From the NCBI GenBank assembly GCA_021824175.1, contig JAKALP010000004.1:221104-285103 (forward strand): a stretch of DNA of 64,000 bases. The letters run 5' to 3'. The notes under the pieces are model-generated. The model was not told the origin of the DNA. It made no database searches and worked only from the letters and a program-made list of their open reading frames with translations. The position numbers and the translations under genes were made by a program. The stretch is from Deltaproteobacteria bacterium. GTDB lineage: Bacteria; Desulfobacterota; Desulfobacteria; Desulfobacterales; Desulfosarcinaceae. Numbering within the stretch: position 1 is the stretch's first letter; every line of letters begins with the position of its first letter. Of this stretch, positions 43,630-52,300 are shown in pieces.

Positions 43630-44553
43630 TTAGTGTCCTCCAATGTAGGTCAGCAGTATGCTGGGTTTGAGCAACAGGCCGAAAAGCATTTGGAACATGA
43701 CCAGCAGCACCAGCGAGGCCAGGATGATCTTGAGCTGATCGCCCTTGAGCCGCCGGCTGATCTTGGCGCCGAACTGCGCGCCCAGGGTCGAGCCGATCAA
43801 CAGCAGCAGCGCCAGCACGAAATCCACGGTGTGGTTGGTGTTGGCCTGCATGATGGTGACATTGATGCAGGTGAAAAGGATTTGGAACAAGCTGGTGCCC
43901 ACCACCACGTGCATGGGCATGCGCAGCAGGTAGACCATGACCGGCACCATGATGAATCCGCCGCCCACGCCCATGATGGCCGCCAGCACGCCCACGAAGG
44001 TGCCCAGCAGCAACGGCATGAGAATGGAGAGCTCGATGCCTGATTTCTCGAAGCGCATCTGCCAGGGCAGGCTTTTGACCAGGCGGGCATAACCGGACTC
44101 CTTGTGGGGCTTGACCGGCTTGGAAGTCTTGCCACCGCGCAGGGCCTGCAGGCTTTCAATGAACATGTAAAAGCCGACAAAGCCCAGCATGACCACATAG
44201 GTGATCTGGATCAGAAAATCGGCATTGCCCATATGCCGCAGCACCTTGATGAGCTGAACGCCTAGGGTGCCGCCGAGAATACCGCCGATGAGCAGTAAAA
44301 TGCCCATCTTGAAATCCACGTTGCCCATGCGGTAGTGGGCCAGGGTGCCGGAAGTAGAGGCGCCCACGATCTGGTTAGAGTCCGAGGCCGCGGCCACCGT
44401 GGGCGGAATGCCCACCATCATGAGCAGGGGCGTCATCAAAAATCCGCCGCCCACGCCGAAGATGCCGGACAACAAGCCGACCAGTGCCCCCATCATAAAA
44501 ATCAAAAAGATGTTCACGCTGTTACCCGCGATCGGTAAATACAGATGCCACAC
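43630..44553 (-). CDS. TauE/SafE-family sulfite/sulfonate exporter
   Basis: Membrane permease of 307 residues with about eight helices and two copies of the family GVGGGF motif (IFGVGGGFLMTPLL and IMGVGGGFIMVPVM). The family exports anions such as sulfite, sulfoacetate or organosulfur compounds. A cytoplasmic loop in the middle is Lys-rich. In a sulfate reducer sulfite is a plausible cargo, but this is not shown. It starts 4 bases after the Usp gene. Confidence 0.92.
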   Translation of the reverse strand: MWHLYLPIAGNSVNIFLIFMMGALVGLLSGIFGVGGGFLMTPLLMMVGIPPTVAAASDSNQIVGASTSGTLAHYRMGNVDFKMGILLLIGGILGGTLGVQLIKVLRHMGNADFLIQITYVVMLGFVGFYMFIESLQALRGGKTSKPVKPHKESGYARLVKSLPWQMRFEKSGIELSILMPLLLGTFVGVLAAIMGVGGGFIMVPVMVYLLRMPMHVVVGTSLFQILFTCINVTIMQANTNHTVDFVLALLLLIGSTLGAQFGAKISRRLKGDQLKIILASLVLLVMFQMLFGLLLKPSILLTYIGGH

Positions 44554-44557
44554 GATT

Positions 44558-44992
44558 CTAGTCCTTTCTTTCGGGAGTTTCCGGTTTTGGGTTGACTACT
44601 TCGATCCGGCAATTGATCCGGTGCCGCAGTTTGTCCAACATGTCCCGGCACGCATCCGCGGCGCCGCCGTGCCCCGGCGGGCACTCAACTACCAGCAAGG
44701 TGATTTTGTTCTCCTGGACAAAGCTGACCAGCTCGCCTTCGTATTCGCCGTGAGTCAGGTAGTAGTCGACGCTCAGGCCATCGGAACGGCCCTCTTCGAT
44801 GAGCGCCTCGACTCTCTTCTTCACGGCGGAGAGCTCGGACTTCTTCTCCGGATCGGCCGCTTGCGCATCCCGGTCCGGAAAAACGAGAAGAAAAAGCACT
44901 TTGGCCTGGATGCGCTTGGCCAGGTTAAGCGCGTGGACACCGGCGAAAAGATGCGTTTGGGCCGGCTCCATGGCTGCCAGGATTCGTTCCAT
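44558..44992 (-). CDS. Universal stress protein-like
   Basis: First gene of the sigma54 operon. The ATG at 44992 has an AAGGAGG ribosome site and gives 144 residues; an upstream in-frame codon would reach into the promoter. The sequence starts with MERILAAMEPAQTHLFAGVH and continues with ALNLAKRIQAKVLFLLVFPD, a Usp-like alpha/beta pattern; ITLLVVECPPGHGG is at the place of the ATP loop but lacks the clear G-2x-G-9x-G(S/T), so nucleotide binding is uncertain. Confidence 0.75.
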   Translation of the reverse strand: MERILAAMEPAQTHLFAGVHALNLAKRIQAKVLFLLVFPDRDAQAADPEKKSELSAVKKRVEALIEEGRSDGLSVDYYLTHGEYEGELVSFVQENKITLLVVECPPGHGGAADACRDMLDKLRHRINCRIEVVNPKPETPERKD

Positions 44993-45020
44993 GCTGCCCT
45001 CCTTAATACCAAGGCGAAAA

Positions 45021-45097
45021 AGCAATGGTCATGCCAGGTGTGATGGTATTTAAATTCAAATAGTTGCGTAAATATAGACCAGGTGAACCGTGGTTCA
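45021..45097 (-). promoter_or_regulatory. Sigma54 promoter and candidate enhancer site of the Usp-TauE-PEP operon
   Basis: On the minus strand TGGCATG-ACCA-TTGCT (45036-45021) fits the -24/-12 consensus TGGCACG-N4-TTGCW, with GG and GC exactly 10 bases apart. Start of transcription would be near 45010, about 18 bases before the Usp ATG. A perfect palindrome TGAACC-GT-GGTTCA (45084-45097) is centred about 80 bases upstream of that start, suiting an activator site. Nothing else is called in 45098-45263. Confidence 0.8.
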
Positions 45098-45263
45098 GTT
45101 TCAATATGAAACAAATCAACTTAAAAATAGAAATAGTCCAACGATTACGAGATGATAAACAACTATTGGGGCTTTACCGGTGTTTCAGATTGGAACCGGC
45201 GAGGGGTAGATCATAGTTTAAGTTTTCTATGAGAGCCAGTCGACATTCTAAAATTTCCCGATT

Positions 45264-45953
45264 ATGCTTATCGCTATGAAGCTATTAAGAATCTCTGACT
45301 GGGCGGTGTCTAGAAAAAACAACACCATTGCTATTCTTCATGATGAAGAGCTGCTTCTAAAACCTAGCAAACCGCATATTTTAATGATGGGTGGGGTTCA
45401 TGGGGATGAACCCGAAGGCGTTCACTTGGCTGAACAAACTTTGAAGTGGCTCCAGCACAATCGAAGCCCTTTAAAGTGGTCTGTGTCCATTGTAACCTGT
45501 TTAAATCCTGACGGTTTTCAGACTTCTCAGCGGGTGAACGGAAATGGAGTCGATTTGAATAGAAACTATCCAAGCAAAAACTGGTCGGCTGAGTTTGATC
45601 AACCCAAATACTATCCGGGCCCCTCGCCGGGCAGCGAACCCGAAGTTCAAGCCGTTGTCGCTTGGGTCAAAAAAACAAAACCTCGACTGATTATTCACTT
45701 TCATTCATCGAAGCCCTGCATTGTCCTTACTGGTCCACCGGGAGAGCCCTACGCGAGAGCCTTGAGCGAATCCTCGGGCTACCCATTACAAAACTCCATT
45801 GGTTACCCGACACCGGGAGGCTTAAGTCAGTGGGGATGGTTTGACAACAATACTCCCATTATTTGCACCGAAGAAAATGACCGGGGCGGTCTTGAAAAAA
45901 CCTGGGAAAGATTCGGTCCCGGTTTGATAAAAATCCTAACTGCCTTGGATTAA
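45264..45953 (+). CDS. Zinc carboxypeptidase M14, murein peptide amidase (MpaA)-like
   Basis: Probable cytoplasmic metallopeptidase that trims murein peptides or another gamma-D-Glu-Dap peptide. About 229 residues. Zinc ligands H46 and E49 (GGVHGDEPEG) and H145 or H147 (RLIIHFHSS); the substrate carboxylate is held by R100 (LNRNYP). A catalytic Glu is likely in IICTEEN near 207. No ribosome site is clear, so the ATG at 45276 is equally possible. GC is lower than in its neighbours, suggesting acquisition. The gaps either side are under 300 bases and show no gene. Confidence 0.82.
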   Translation: MLIAMKLLRISDWAVSRKNNTIAILHDEELLLKPSKPHILMMGGVHGDEPEGVHLAEQTLKWLQHNRSPLKWSVSIVTCLNPDGFQTSQRVNGNGVDLNRNYPSKNWSAEFDQPKYYPGPSPGSEPEVQAVVAWVKKTKPRLIIHFHSSKPCIVLTGPPGEPYARALSESSGYPLQNSIGYPTPGGLSQWGWFDNNTPIICTEENDRGGLEKTWERFGPGLIKILTALD

Positions 45954-46192
45954 GCATGGTATGCGTCGCACCCAACCCCTACGCTAAAAATGTGACGACA
46001 ATAAAAATTCAAAACTTCTCGGCATATATCTTTGATTTGTACTGCTTCGCGGAGTCGGACCATGTCAACCCACTGAGTTCGCTTTCTATCGCCCCAAGAT
46101 CAGCCATAGATTATTAACCCGACTCGAAGAAGAACTTTGGCCGATGGTTCCCCGTTGGGCGGAGAACCAAAATTGTAGTTTGAACCGGCATG

Positions 46193-46477
46193 TCAATAAT
46201 TTCTTCCGCGAAAAGGTTTCTTTTTGGATCGTTTCCCGCCGGGATCGGCCGGTCTGACCTTGATATTGTTGCCGTCGATGCGGTTGCCGTTGAGTGCTTT
46301 GATGGCCTGGTCTGCTTCGGAATTGCTTGGCATTTCGACAAAGCCGAATCCCCTTGGCCTGCCGGTAAGCCTGTCTTTGATGATTTTGATGCTTTCTACT
46401 TCACCAAATTCGGTAAATAGTGATTTCAGATTTTCTTCTGTGGTGGTGGAAGACAAGTTGCCGATATAGATATTCAT
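46193..46477 (-). CDS. RNA-binding protein with a single RRM
   Basis: 94 residues. RNP2 is IYIGNL near the N-terminus and RNP1 is RGFGFVEM; the C-terminus is basic (GKRSKKKPFRGRNY). The type is common in cyanobacteria and some delta-proteobacteria, where it is often cold-induced. It overlaps the upstream gene by 4 bases. Location beside a DEAD-box helicase and a cold shock protein supports an RNA-chaperone role. Confidence 0.93.
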   Translation of the reverse strand: MNIYIGNLSSTTTEENLKSLFTEFGEVESIKIIKDRLTGRPRGFGFVEMPSNSEADQAIKALNGNRIDGNNIKVRPADPGGKRSKKKPFRGRNY

Positions 46478-46758
46478 CCTTCAGTCCCCTTTCGACTCTC
46501 CCGTTTACCTTTCTTTTGAGCTTTTTGCTGTTCCTTGGCCGCTTGCAGTTGCCGCAATTCTTCTTCCTGCTTCATTCTGTCAATGATCCGCTTTTGCAAA
46601 TCCATCGGCGTGGTGGCTTCACTGCCGTCTTTCCAGCGGATGACCATCGAACCATGCTGAATGGATATGACTTCATAAACCCCTTTCATGTTCTCATACA
46701 TGGCCCCCACCTCGAATTGGTAATTTTCGGCCGCGCTTGCTGATTCTTTTTTTTTCAT
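46474..46758 (-). CDS. Conserved hypothetical protein coupled to the RRM gene
   Basis: Not recognised. 94 residues in two parts: an N-terminal beta-rich stretch (YQFEVGAMYENMKGVYEVIS, MVIRWKDGSEATTP) that resembles a small SH3/Tudor-like fold, and a highly charged helical tail (Gln/Lys/Arg/Glu-rich from about 62). Its stop overlaps the RRM start (ATGA). A basic tail would suit nucleic acid binding, which is inference. A strong ribosome-like AAAGGAGTT precedes the ATG. Confidence 0.7.
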   Translation of the reverse strand: MKKKESASAAENYQFEVGAMYENMKGVYEVISIQHGSMVIRWKDGSEATTPMDLQKRIIDRMKQEEELRQLQAAKEQQKAQKKGKRESRKGTEG

Positions 46759-46899
46759 GGCGAACTCCTTTATTTAAAATGGTTTGAGGCGCGGCAGGCA
46801 CATGTGAACAGCTTTTACATAGAGAAGTACAGGCTCTTTTCAAGGGTATTTTCGCGTTTGCTGGACTGGGCCATCTCCCGCGACATGCCACTGCGCCCC

Positions 46900-48111
46900 T
46901 TAGCGCGTGAATTTCGTCGTTGCGGCTGCACGGCTAAGCCCGCCTGTTTTGGCAACGGGCCGGGCAGTATAGTCAAAATCCGAAAAGGTCCGGTTTTCTA
47001 CCACCGCGCCGAGAATCCGGTCGATGGAACGCACGATGGGCTGATCTTCGCCGGTGATCAGATTGAAGGCCATTCCCTTGCGTTCGGCCCTTCCGGTTCG
47101 CCCGATACGGTGGATGTAGTCTTCGGCGGTGGCGGGGATATCGTAATTGACGACATGGGAGACACCGGGAACGTCGATGCCACGGGCAGCGATATCAGTG
47201 GCCACCAGGATACGGACTTTCCCGGTACGAAAGCTGCTCAGGGCAGCCTTTCGGCGGGCCTGGGAAAGGTTCCCCTGCAGGGAAGCCGAGTCATATCCCG
47301 CACGCAGCAAGCTTTCGCTCAATCGTTTGGCGCGATGCTTGGTCCGGGTGAATATCAGCATTGAACTGAATTGCGTGTTTTGAAGGATTTTAAAGAGCAG
47401 AGAATTCTTCAGGTGTTGCGATACCGGAAAATGGGTGTGGCTGACGGTGGTCGCGGGAGCAGGGATCCCGATTTGGACGGTCACCGGCTGATACAACATT
47501 TCGTTTGCCAGCCGTTTGATTTCGGGCCGCATGGTTGCCGAAAACATCAGCGTCTGCCGCCGGCGAGGAATATGTTTGAGGATTCGCCTGATGTCAGGGA
47601 TGAATCCCATATCTAACATCTGGTCAGCCTCGTCGACGACCAAAGCATCCAGGCCCGAAAAATCCACATGGCCTCGCTGGATATGGTCGATAAGCCTGCC
47701 AGGGCAGGCGATGACAATGTCAGCGCCTTTTTTCAGCGCTTGAATTTGGGGGGCTAATCCTACCCCGCCGTACAAGGTCAGGCTGCGGGCGGCGGCGGTG
47801 CCCGCGAGCTTTTTGGAATCCTGATAGATCTGCTCCGCCAACTCGCGGGTGGGGGCCAGGATCAAAACGCTTGTTTTTCCATTGCGCTTTTTGGTCAGAC
47901 GATTCAGTAGGGGTAGTAAGTAGGCTGCGGTTTTACCGGTGCCGGTCTGGGCCAACCCGACCACATCGTGTCCTTGCAGGATTATTGGTATCGTCTGTGC
48001 CTGAATGGGCGTTGGAACGCAATAGCCCGCGGCGGTAACCGCCGCCGAAATTTCGGGATGAAAATTAAAAGTGTCAAAGTTCAATTTGGAATGTTTCCTT
48101 TGGAATGTCAT
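46900..48111 (-). CDS. DEAD-box RNA helicase, RhlE-like
   Basis: ATP-dependent RNA unwinding enzyme. The ATG at 48111 begins MTFQRKHSKLNFDTFNFHPE and gives 403 residues; upstream in-frame extension is unlikely coding. Motifs: Q motif region GYCVPTPIQAQTIP, I AQTGTGKT, Ia PTRELAEQ, II VDEADQ, III SATM, IV IFTRTKH, V ATDIAARGIDVP, VI HRIGRTGRAERKG. It lacks long C-terminal extensions. It lies downstream of the cold shock gene and its terminator. Confidence 0.94.
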   Translation of the reverse strand: MTFQRKHSKLNFDTFNFHPEISAAVTAAGYCVPTPIQAQTIPIILQGHDVVGLAQTGTGKTAAYLLPLLNRLTKKRNGKTSVLILAPTRELAEQIYQDSKKLAGTAAARSLTLYGGVGLAPQIQALKKGADIVIACPGRLIDHIQRGHVDFSGLDALVVDEADQMLDMGFIPDIRRILKHIPRRRQTLMFSATMRPEIKRLANEMLYQPVTVQIGIPAPATTVSHTHFPVSQHLKNSLLFKILQNTQFSSMLIFTRTKHRAKRLSESLLRAGYDSASLQGNLSQARRKAALSSFRTGKVRILVATDIAARGIDVPGVSHVVNYDIPATAEDYIHRIGRTGRAERKGMAFNLITGEDQPIVRSIDRILGAVVENRTFSDFDYTARPVAKTGGLSRAAATTKFTR

Positions 48112-48260
48112 GAATATGGATGCGGTTGGCGTAATGTGCGGTCGTTCTATAGCTAAAACGCACATCGCGCATGGGACGGTAGCTGCCGTGAGCGTATTAG
48201 AAGAAAAGATATCCGAGACGCTTTCGGGGAAAATGGAGATACGGAGCTTCAAAAGAAATG

Positions 48261-48293
48261 AAGGGTATCGCCTGAATTCAGGCAGATACCCTT
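48261..48293 (-). terminator. Rho-independent terminator after the cold shock gene
   Basis: AAGGGTATC pairs with GATACCCTT around an inner GCCTGAATTCAGGC palindrome, giving a near-perfect stem of about 15 pairs with one bulge. In the minus direction it is followed by CATTTCTTTT. It lies 15 bases after the cold shock stop codon, and between that gene and the helicase start. Confidence 0.75.
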
Positions 48294-48307
48294 CTTTTCA
48301 GATCGGA

Positions 48308-48508
48308 TCAGATCAGCGAAACGTTCGCCGCGCTGGGACCTTTTTTGCCCTTTTCGACGTCGAACGTGACACGGTCGCCTTCTTTGAGGCTTTTAAAACC
48401 GCTTGCGTTGATTGCTGAATGGTGGACAAAGACATCGGGTCCGTTTTCCTGCTCGATAAAGCCGAACCCTTTTTGATCGTTAAACCATTTGACTGTTCCG
48501 TTGGCCAT
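48308..48508 (-). CDS. Cold shock protein CspA family
   Basis: Single cold shock domain of 66 residues, an RNA chaperone. KGFGFIEQ (RNP1) and DVFVHHSAI (RNP2) are both present. AAGGAGG lies 8 bases before the ATG. The upstream leader is AT-rich, as is common for regulated csp mRNAs, but a thermosensor structure was not verified. Confidence 0.96.
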   Translation of the reverse strand: MANGTVKWFNDQKGFGFIEQENGPDVFVHHSAINASGFKSLKEGDRVTFDVEKGKKGPSAANVSLI

Positions 48509-49111
48509 AGTTGCTTCCTCCTTTCTTAAAAATTACTCAAAAATTTTTTAACTGGAGGATGCAACGATGTGAGAGGTTTTTTCCTTCAGAAAAAATATGC
48601 CGGGCTACTGCGGCACTGAGTTGTTCGCTAAACTATCATCATGGTTTTCCAAAATGCAAGCTAATTAATAATATTTGTACCAAAATCACCCCTTGCAAAA
48701 TTTGCCCCCAGTCCCATATTGAGTGCTATCGAAAGCAGTTGCCGGGCTCCACCCACGAGGGGAGTTTATCCGTTCCCATCAGCCCATCCACGAAAGGAGT
48801 TAGGCCATGGCTATCCGGGTTGCGAAAGAAACGCTGGATTTCAAGGCCCTTGCGGTGATGCCCAATGGGATGAAGGTAAATTCGCCATTTAAATGCAAAG
48901 CCTTTTGAGCAAATACAACTTTCAGAGACAGCTGAATACCAATTGACCGCTCCTCGACGGCTCCGCGTTACCGCTGGAATCCGCGTTTGTCCACATATCC
49001 CACTATTTGCCGCCCAGATTCGTGTTCGGATTCGCATGATGGTTAATAAGGAGCCGATCTAATCCGCAGCGCTCAACCCGTCCTTTTGCCTAAAAATTAA
49101 GGAGGTGACAC
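48509..49111. other. Spacer between cold shock gene and sdhA, with one tiny ORF
   Basis: Divergent region of about 600 bases. The only possible gene is an ORF at 48807-48908 (plus, 33 residues) that follows AAAGGAG by 8 bases and begins MAIRVAKETLDFKALAVMPN. It matches nothing I recognise. The normal sdhC/cytochrome b gene is not here. The region just upstream of sdhA ends in a strong AAGGAGGTG site. Confidence 0.4.
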
Positions 49112-50848
49112 TTGATTCATCAATTCGACACGGTGATCGTGGGTTCCGGCGGCGCCGGCCTTTACGCCGCTCTAGAAGCCAGCAGCCGTTGCCGCACGGC
49201 GGTCCTGTCCAAGCTCTATCCCATCCGCAGCCACACCGGCGCGGCCCAGGGCGGCATCAGCGCCGCGCTGGGCAATGTTGAAGAAGATAAACCCGAATGG
49301 CATGCTTTCGATACGGTCAAGGGCGGCGACTACCTGGTTGATCAACAGGCCGCCAAGATTCTGGCCGAGGAGGCGGTGCGGGCGGTCTATGACCTTGAAA
49401 ACCGGGGCCTGCCGTTCAACCGCACGCCCGAGGGGCGCATCGACCAGCGGCGCTTCGGCGGCCATACCCGCAATTTCGGCGAGGCACCGGTACGCCGGGC
49501 TTGTTTTGCGGCTGATCGCACCGGCCATATGATTCTGCAAACCCTTTATCAGCAGTGCATCAAGAACAAGGTCGCTTTTTTCGATGAATACCAGGTGGTG
49601 GATCTGATCATGGACGGCAATACTTGCAAGGGGGTGGTGGCCGTGCAGCTCTCCACGGGTGAATTGCGCATCCTGGCGGCCAAGGCCGTACTCTTTGCTA
49701 CGGGCGGCTTTGGCCGCATCTACAAAATTACTTCCAATGCCTTTGCCAACACCGGCGATGGTCCGGCCGTATGCGCGCGCCAGGGCATCCCGCTGCAGGA
49801 TATGGAATTCTTCCAATTCCACCCCACCGGTATTATGGGGTTGGGCATTCTGATCTCCGAGGCCGTGCGCGGCGAGGGCGGCATTCTGCGCAACCGCGAC
49901 GGCGAGCGCTTCATGGAGCGCTATACCCCGACCCTGCTGGATCTGGCCCCGCGGGATATCGTCTCCCGCGCCATCATGACCGAAGTGCGCGCCGGCAAAG
50001 GGATTCGCGGCGACCGCAAGATCGACGACTATGTTCACCTGGATGCCACTCATCTGGGCAAGGAGACCTTGCTGACCAAGCTGCCCGATATCACCAGTTT
50101 CTGTAAGACCTATCTGGGCATCGATCCGGCCGATGCGCCCATTCCCGTGCTGCCCACGGCCCATTACGCCATGGGCGGCATTCCAACTGACACCCACGGC
50201 CGGGTGGTCCGAGACGGCAACGGCACCGTGGTTCATGGGCTGTATGCGGCCGGCGAATGCGCCTGCGTTTCGGTGCACGGGGCCAACCGTCTGGGAACCA
50301 ACAGCCTGCTCGACCTGGTGGTCTTTGGCCGGCGCGCCGGCCAGCATATCGGCGAATACGTCAAACAAATCGATGCCCCCAAGGTCAGCGAAGCAGACGG
50401 CGATTTCGCCCGGCAATGGATCGCGCGGCTGACCGACGGCAAGTCCGGCCCGCACGGTGGCCATATCCGCGAAGAGATGCAGACCGTGATGATGGAAAAG
50501 GTGGGGATTTATCGCAATGCCGGCGACATGCAGGCTGCCGTGAACGCTATCCAGGAGTTGCGGGCGCGCTACCAGAGCGTGCGGGTCCAGGATACGAGCA
50601 AACATTTCAATACCGATCTGCTGGAAATCATCGAACTGGGCAACTTGCTGGATATCTCCCTGATCACGGCGGCGGCGGCCCTCAATCGTCAGGAGAGTCG
50701 CGGGGCTCACAGCCGGGAAGACTTTCCGGATCGCAACGATGGCCAATGGCTCAAGCACAGCCTGGCTGCCTTGCAAGATGACCACGTGACCATTGGCTAC
50801 AAGCCCGTGGATGTCTCCATCTGGAAGCCCAAACCCCGCGCCTATTGA
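49112..50848 (+). CDS. sdhA: Succinate dehydrogenase/fumarate reductase flavoprotein subunit
   Basis: FAD-containing catalytic subunit for succinate/fumarate conversion. 578 residues. It begins with TTG, 4 bases after a perfect AAGGAGGTG site; a later ATG would remove part of the FAD domain. [16 protein letters not shown] is the dinucleotide fold, SHTGAAQGG carries the FAD-linked His, and [13 protein letters not shown] is in the capping domain. HPTGIMG and [20 protein letters not shown] are conserved. sdhB follows after 68 bases. Direction of catalysis cannot be read from sequence. Confidence 0.95.
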   Translation: MIHQFDTVIVGSGGAGLYAALEASSRCRTAVLSKLYPIRSHTGAAQGGISAALGNVEEDKPEWHAFDTVKGGDYLVDQQAAKILAEEAVRAVYDLENRGLPFNRTPEGRIDQRRFGGHTRNFGEAPVRRACFAADRTGHMILQTLYQQCIKNKVAFFDEYQVVDLIMDGNTCKGVVAVQLSTGELRILAAKAVLFATGGFGRIYKITSNAFANTGDGPAVCARQGIPLQDMEFFQFHPTGIMGLGILISEAVRGEGGILRNRDGERFMERYTPTLLDLAPRDIVSRAIMTEVRAGKGIRGDRKIDDYVHLDATHLGKETLLTKLPDITSFCKTYLGIDPADAPIPVLPTAHYAMGGIPTDTHGRVVRDGNGTVVHGLYAAGECACVSVHGANRLGTNSLLDLVVFGRRAGQHIGEYVKQIDAPKVSEADGDFARQWIARLTDGKSGPHGGHIREEMQTVMMEKVGIYRNAGDMQAAVNAIQELRARYQSVRVQDTSKHFNTDLLEIIELGNLLDISLITAAAALNRQESRGAHSREDFPDRNDGQWLKHSLAALQDDHVTIGYKPVDVSIWKPKPRAY

Positions 50849-50916
50849 GGATGGGCTGAAATTGGATTGCGCGCATCCTGCACCGTGGCGCAATCGCGAG
50901 ATAAAAGGAGCCGATC

Positions 50917-51654
50917 ATGAAGATGACTTTAAAGATCCAACGCTTTAATCCCGAAAACGATGCGCAGCCATTTTTTCAGGAGTACACCCTGGACGCCGAT
51001 CCCAATGAACGGCTGCTGGATGCCCTGATGTATGTCAAACGCTTTCAGGACGGCAGTCTGGGGTTCCGCAAAAGCTGCGCCCACGGAGTGTGCGGTTCGG
51101 ATGCCATCCGCATCAACGGCAAGAACGGCCTGGCCTGCAAGACCTTGATCAAGGAAGTAATCCAAAAAGATGGTGATAGCGTAACCCTGCAACCGCTGCG
51201 TTACCTGTCGGTCCAGCGCGATTTGATCGTGGATCAGACGGAGTTCTTCACAAAATACCGTTCCGTCAAACCCTTTCTAATCAACGACGAAGAGGTGGCC
51301 GAAAAGGAGCGCATCCAAAGCCCGGAAGAGCGATTGCGTTTTGATGACACCACCAACTGCATTTTGTGCGCGGCGTGCTATTCGGCTTGCCCGGTCCTGG
51401 AGTCCGATCCCCTCTTCATCGGCCCGGCGGCCATTGCCCAGGCTTTTCGCTTTCTGGCCGACAGCCGCGACCGCGGTTTCGCCGAGCGCCTGCCGGTGCT
51501 GGATCGGCCCGAAGGGGTCTGGGACTGCGAGAATCACTTTGAATGCACCAAATGCTGCCCGCGTTCAATCCTGATCACCAAGCGCATCAACCAGACCAAG
51601 AAGATGATCGAGAAGCACAAAGATAGTGAAGCGGATGATCGTCAGAAGCCATAA
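50917..51654 (+). CDS. sdhB: Succinate dehydrogenase/fumarate reductase iron-sulfur subunit
   Basis: Electron carrier with three Fe-S clusters. 245 residues. The [2Fe-2S] ligands are in CAHGVCGSDA and GLACKTL, a Cys/Asp set of the SdhB type; the others are in CILCAACYSACP and CTKCCPRS. AAAGGAG precedes the ATG. It is the last gene of the pair and is followed by a terminator, so no anchor gene (C or D) follows. Confidence 0.95.
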   Translation: MKMTLKIQRFNPENDAQPFFQEYTLDADPNERLLDALMYVKRFQDGSLGFRKSCAHGVCGSDAIRINGKNGLACKTLIKEVIQKDGDSVTLQPLRYLSVQRDLIVDQTEFFTKYRSVKPFLINDEEVAEKERIQSPEERLRFDDTTNCILCAACYSACPVLESDPLFIGPAAIAQAFRFLADSRDRGFAERLPVLDRPEGVWDCENHFECTKCCPRSILITKRINQTKKMIEKHKDSEADDRQKP

Positions 51655-51701
51655 TGGGTTTGATGTTTGCGCGAGGCGCGCACCATAACCCAATAGTTTT
51701 T
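51655..51701 (+). terminator. Rho-independent terminator after sdhB
   Basis: TGGGTT (51655-51660) pairs with AACCCA (51687-51692), enclosing an ATG/CAT step and an inner GCGCG/CGCGC stem with a 3-base loop. ATAGTTTTT follows. It begins at the base after the sdhB stop codon. Confidence 0.75.
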
Positions 51702-51722
51702 AGCAGCCAGTTGCTGAGCTTT

Positions 51723-52241
51723 TTAATGGGGCGTTTCAAAACTGTCCAGGAACATCTCCCCCGCCTCGACTTCGCTGGGCTTGACCTCGGGGTGGGTGTT
51801 GATAATGCGTGCGCATGAGTTCCAGCGCAGCACCGCATCCTGATTGTTCGGGTCGCAGCCATCGAGGGCCACTGCAAAGCACTCCATGGCTTTGCTCAAC
51901 CAGCTATAAGCCAGCGCTCCGGAACCTAAGCCGCCTTTGCGCAAATGCATTTTGGCCCGGCGTTCGTATATGATGCCGGTGTAGTAGGCCCGGCAGTATC
52001 CATCGCTGAGCCGTTGGGCTGTTTCCAGGGCTTTTTGGTAAGCAGGACTCAGTTCATTCATGAAATGGTCGGTGAGCGCCAGCAGCAGCGTGATCAAGGC
52101 GTCCTGGTGATCCGGCACAACCGCCAGAATGTCCTGGCAAATACTCTCCGCTTCTTGGGGTTCGTTGAGCATTCGGTAACGCTTGGCTTTTTCGAGGGCC
52201 GAAGGGATGGCTTCGGCGGATAGGGTTTTCAACTGAATCAT
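51723..52241 (-). CDS. Hypothetical protein, all-helical TPR-like
   Basis: Not recognised. 172 residues from the ATG at 52241, which has AGGAGGTGG just upstream. Helix-pair pattern (ALEKAKRYRMLNEPQEAESI, CQDILAVVPDHQDALITLL) looks like a degenerate TPR. YCRAYYTGIIYERRAKMHLR and the following GGLGSGALAYSWLSKAMECF resemble a conserved family near alcohol dehydrogenase genes, but I cannot name it. It lies about 60 bases before the ADH gene's end on the same strand. Confidence 0.75.
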   Translation of the reverse strand: MIQLKTLSAEAIPSALEKAKRYRMLNEPQEAESICQDILAVVPDHQDALITLLLALTDHFMNELSPAYQKALETAQRLSDGYCRAYYTGIIYERRAKMHLRKGGLGSGALAYSWLSKAMECFAVALDGCDPNNQDAVLRWNSCARIINTHPEVKPSEVEAGEMFLDSFETPH

Positions 52242-52300
52242 AACCACCTCCTGGAATGTTAGTGTGAATGGTTCAATCGCCTGATTCTCTCCAACGGGGT

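Noticed and set aside
49172..50893. 573-codon open frame on the minus strand opposite sdhA
   Set aside because: It lies fully over a clear SdhA gene; high third-position GC keeps the complementary frame open. No ribosome site or family motif.
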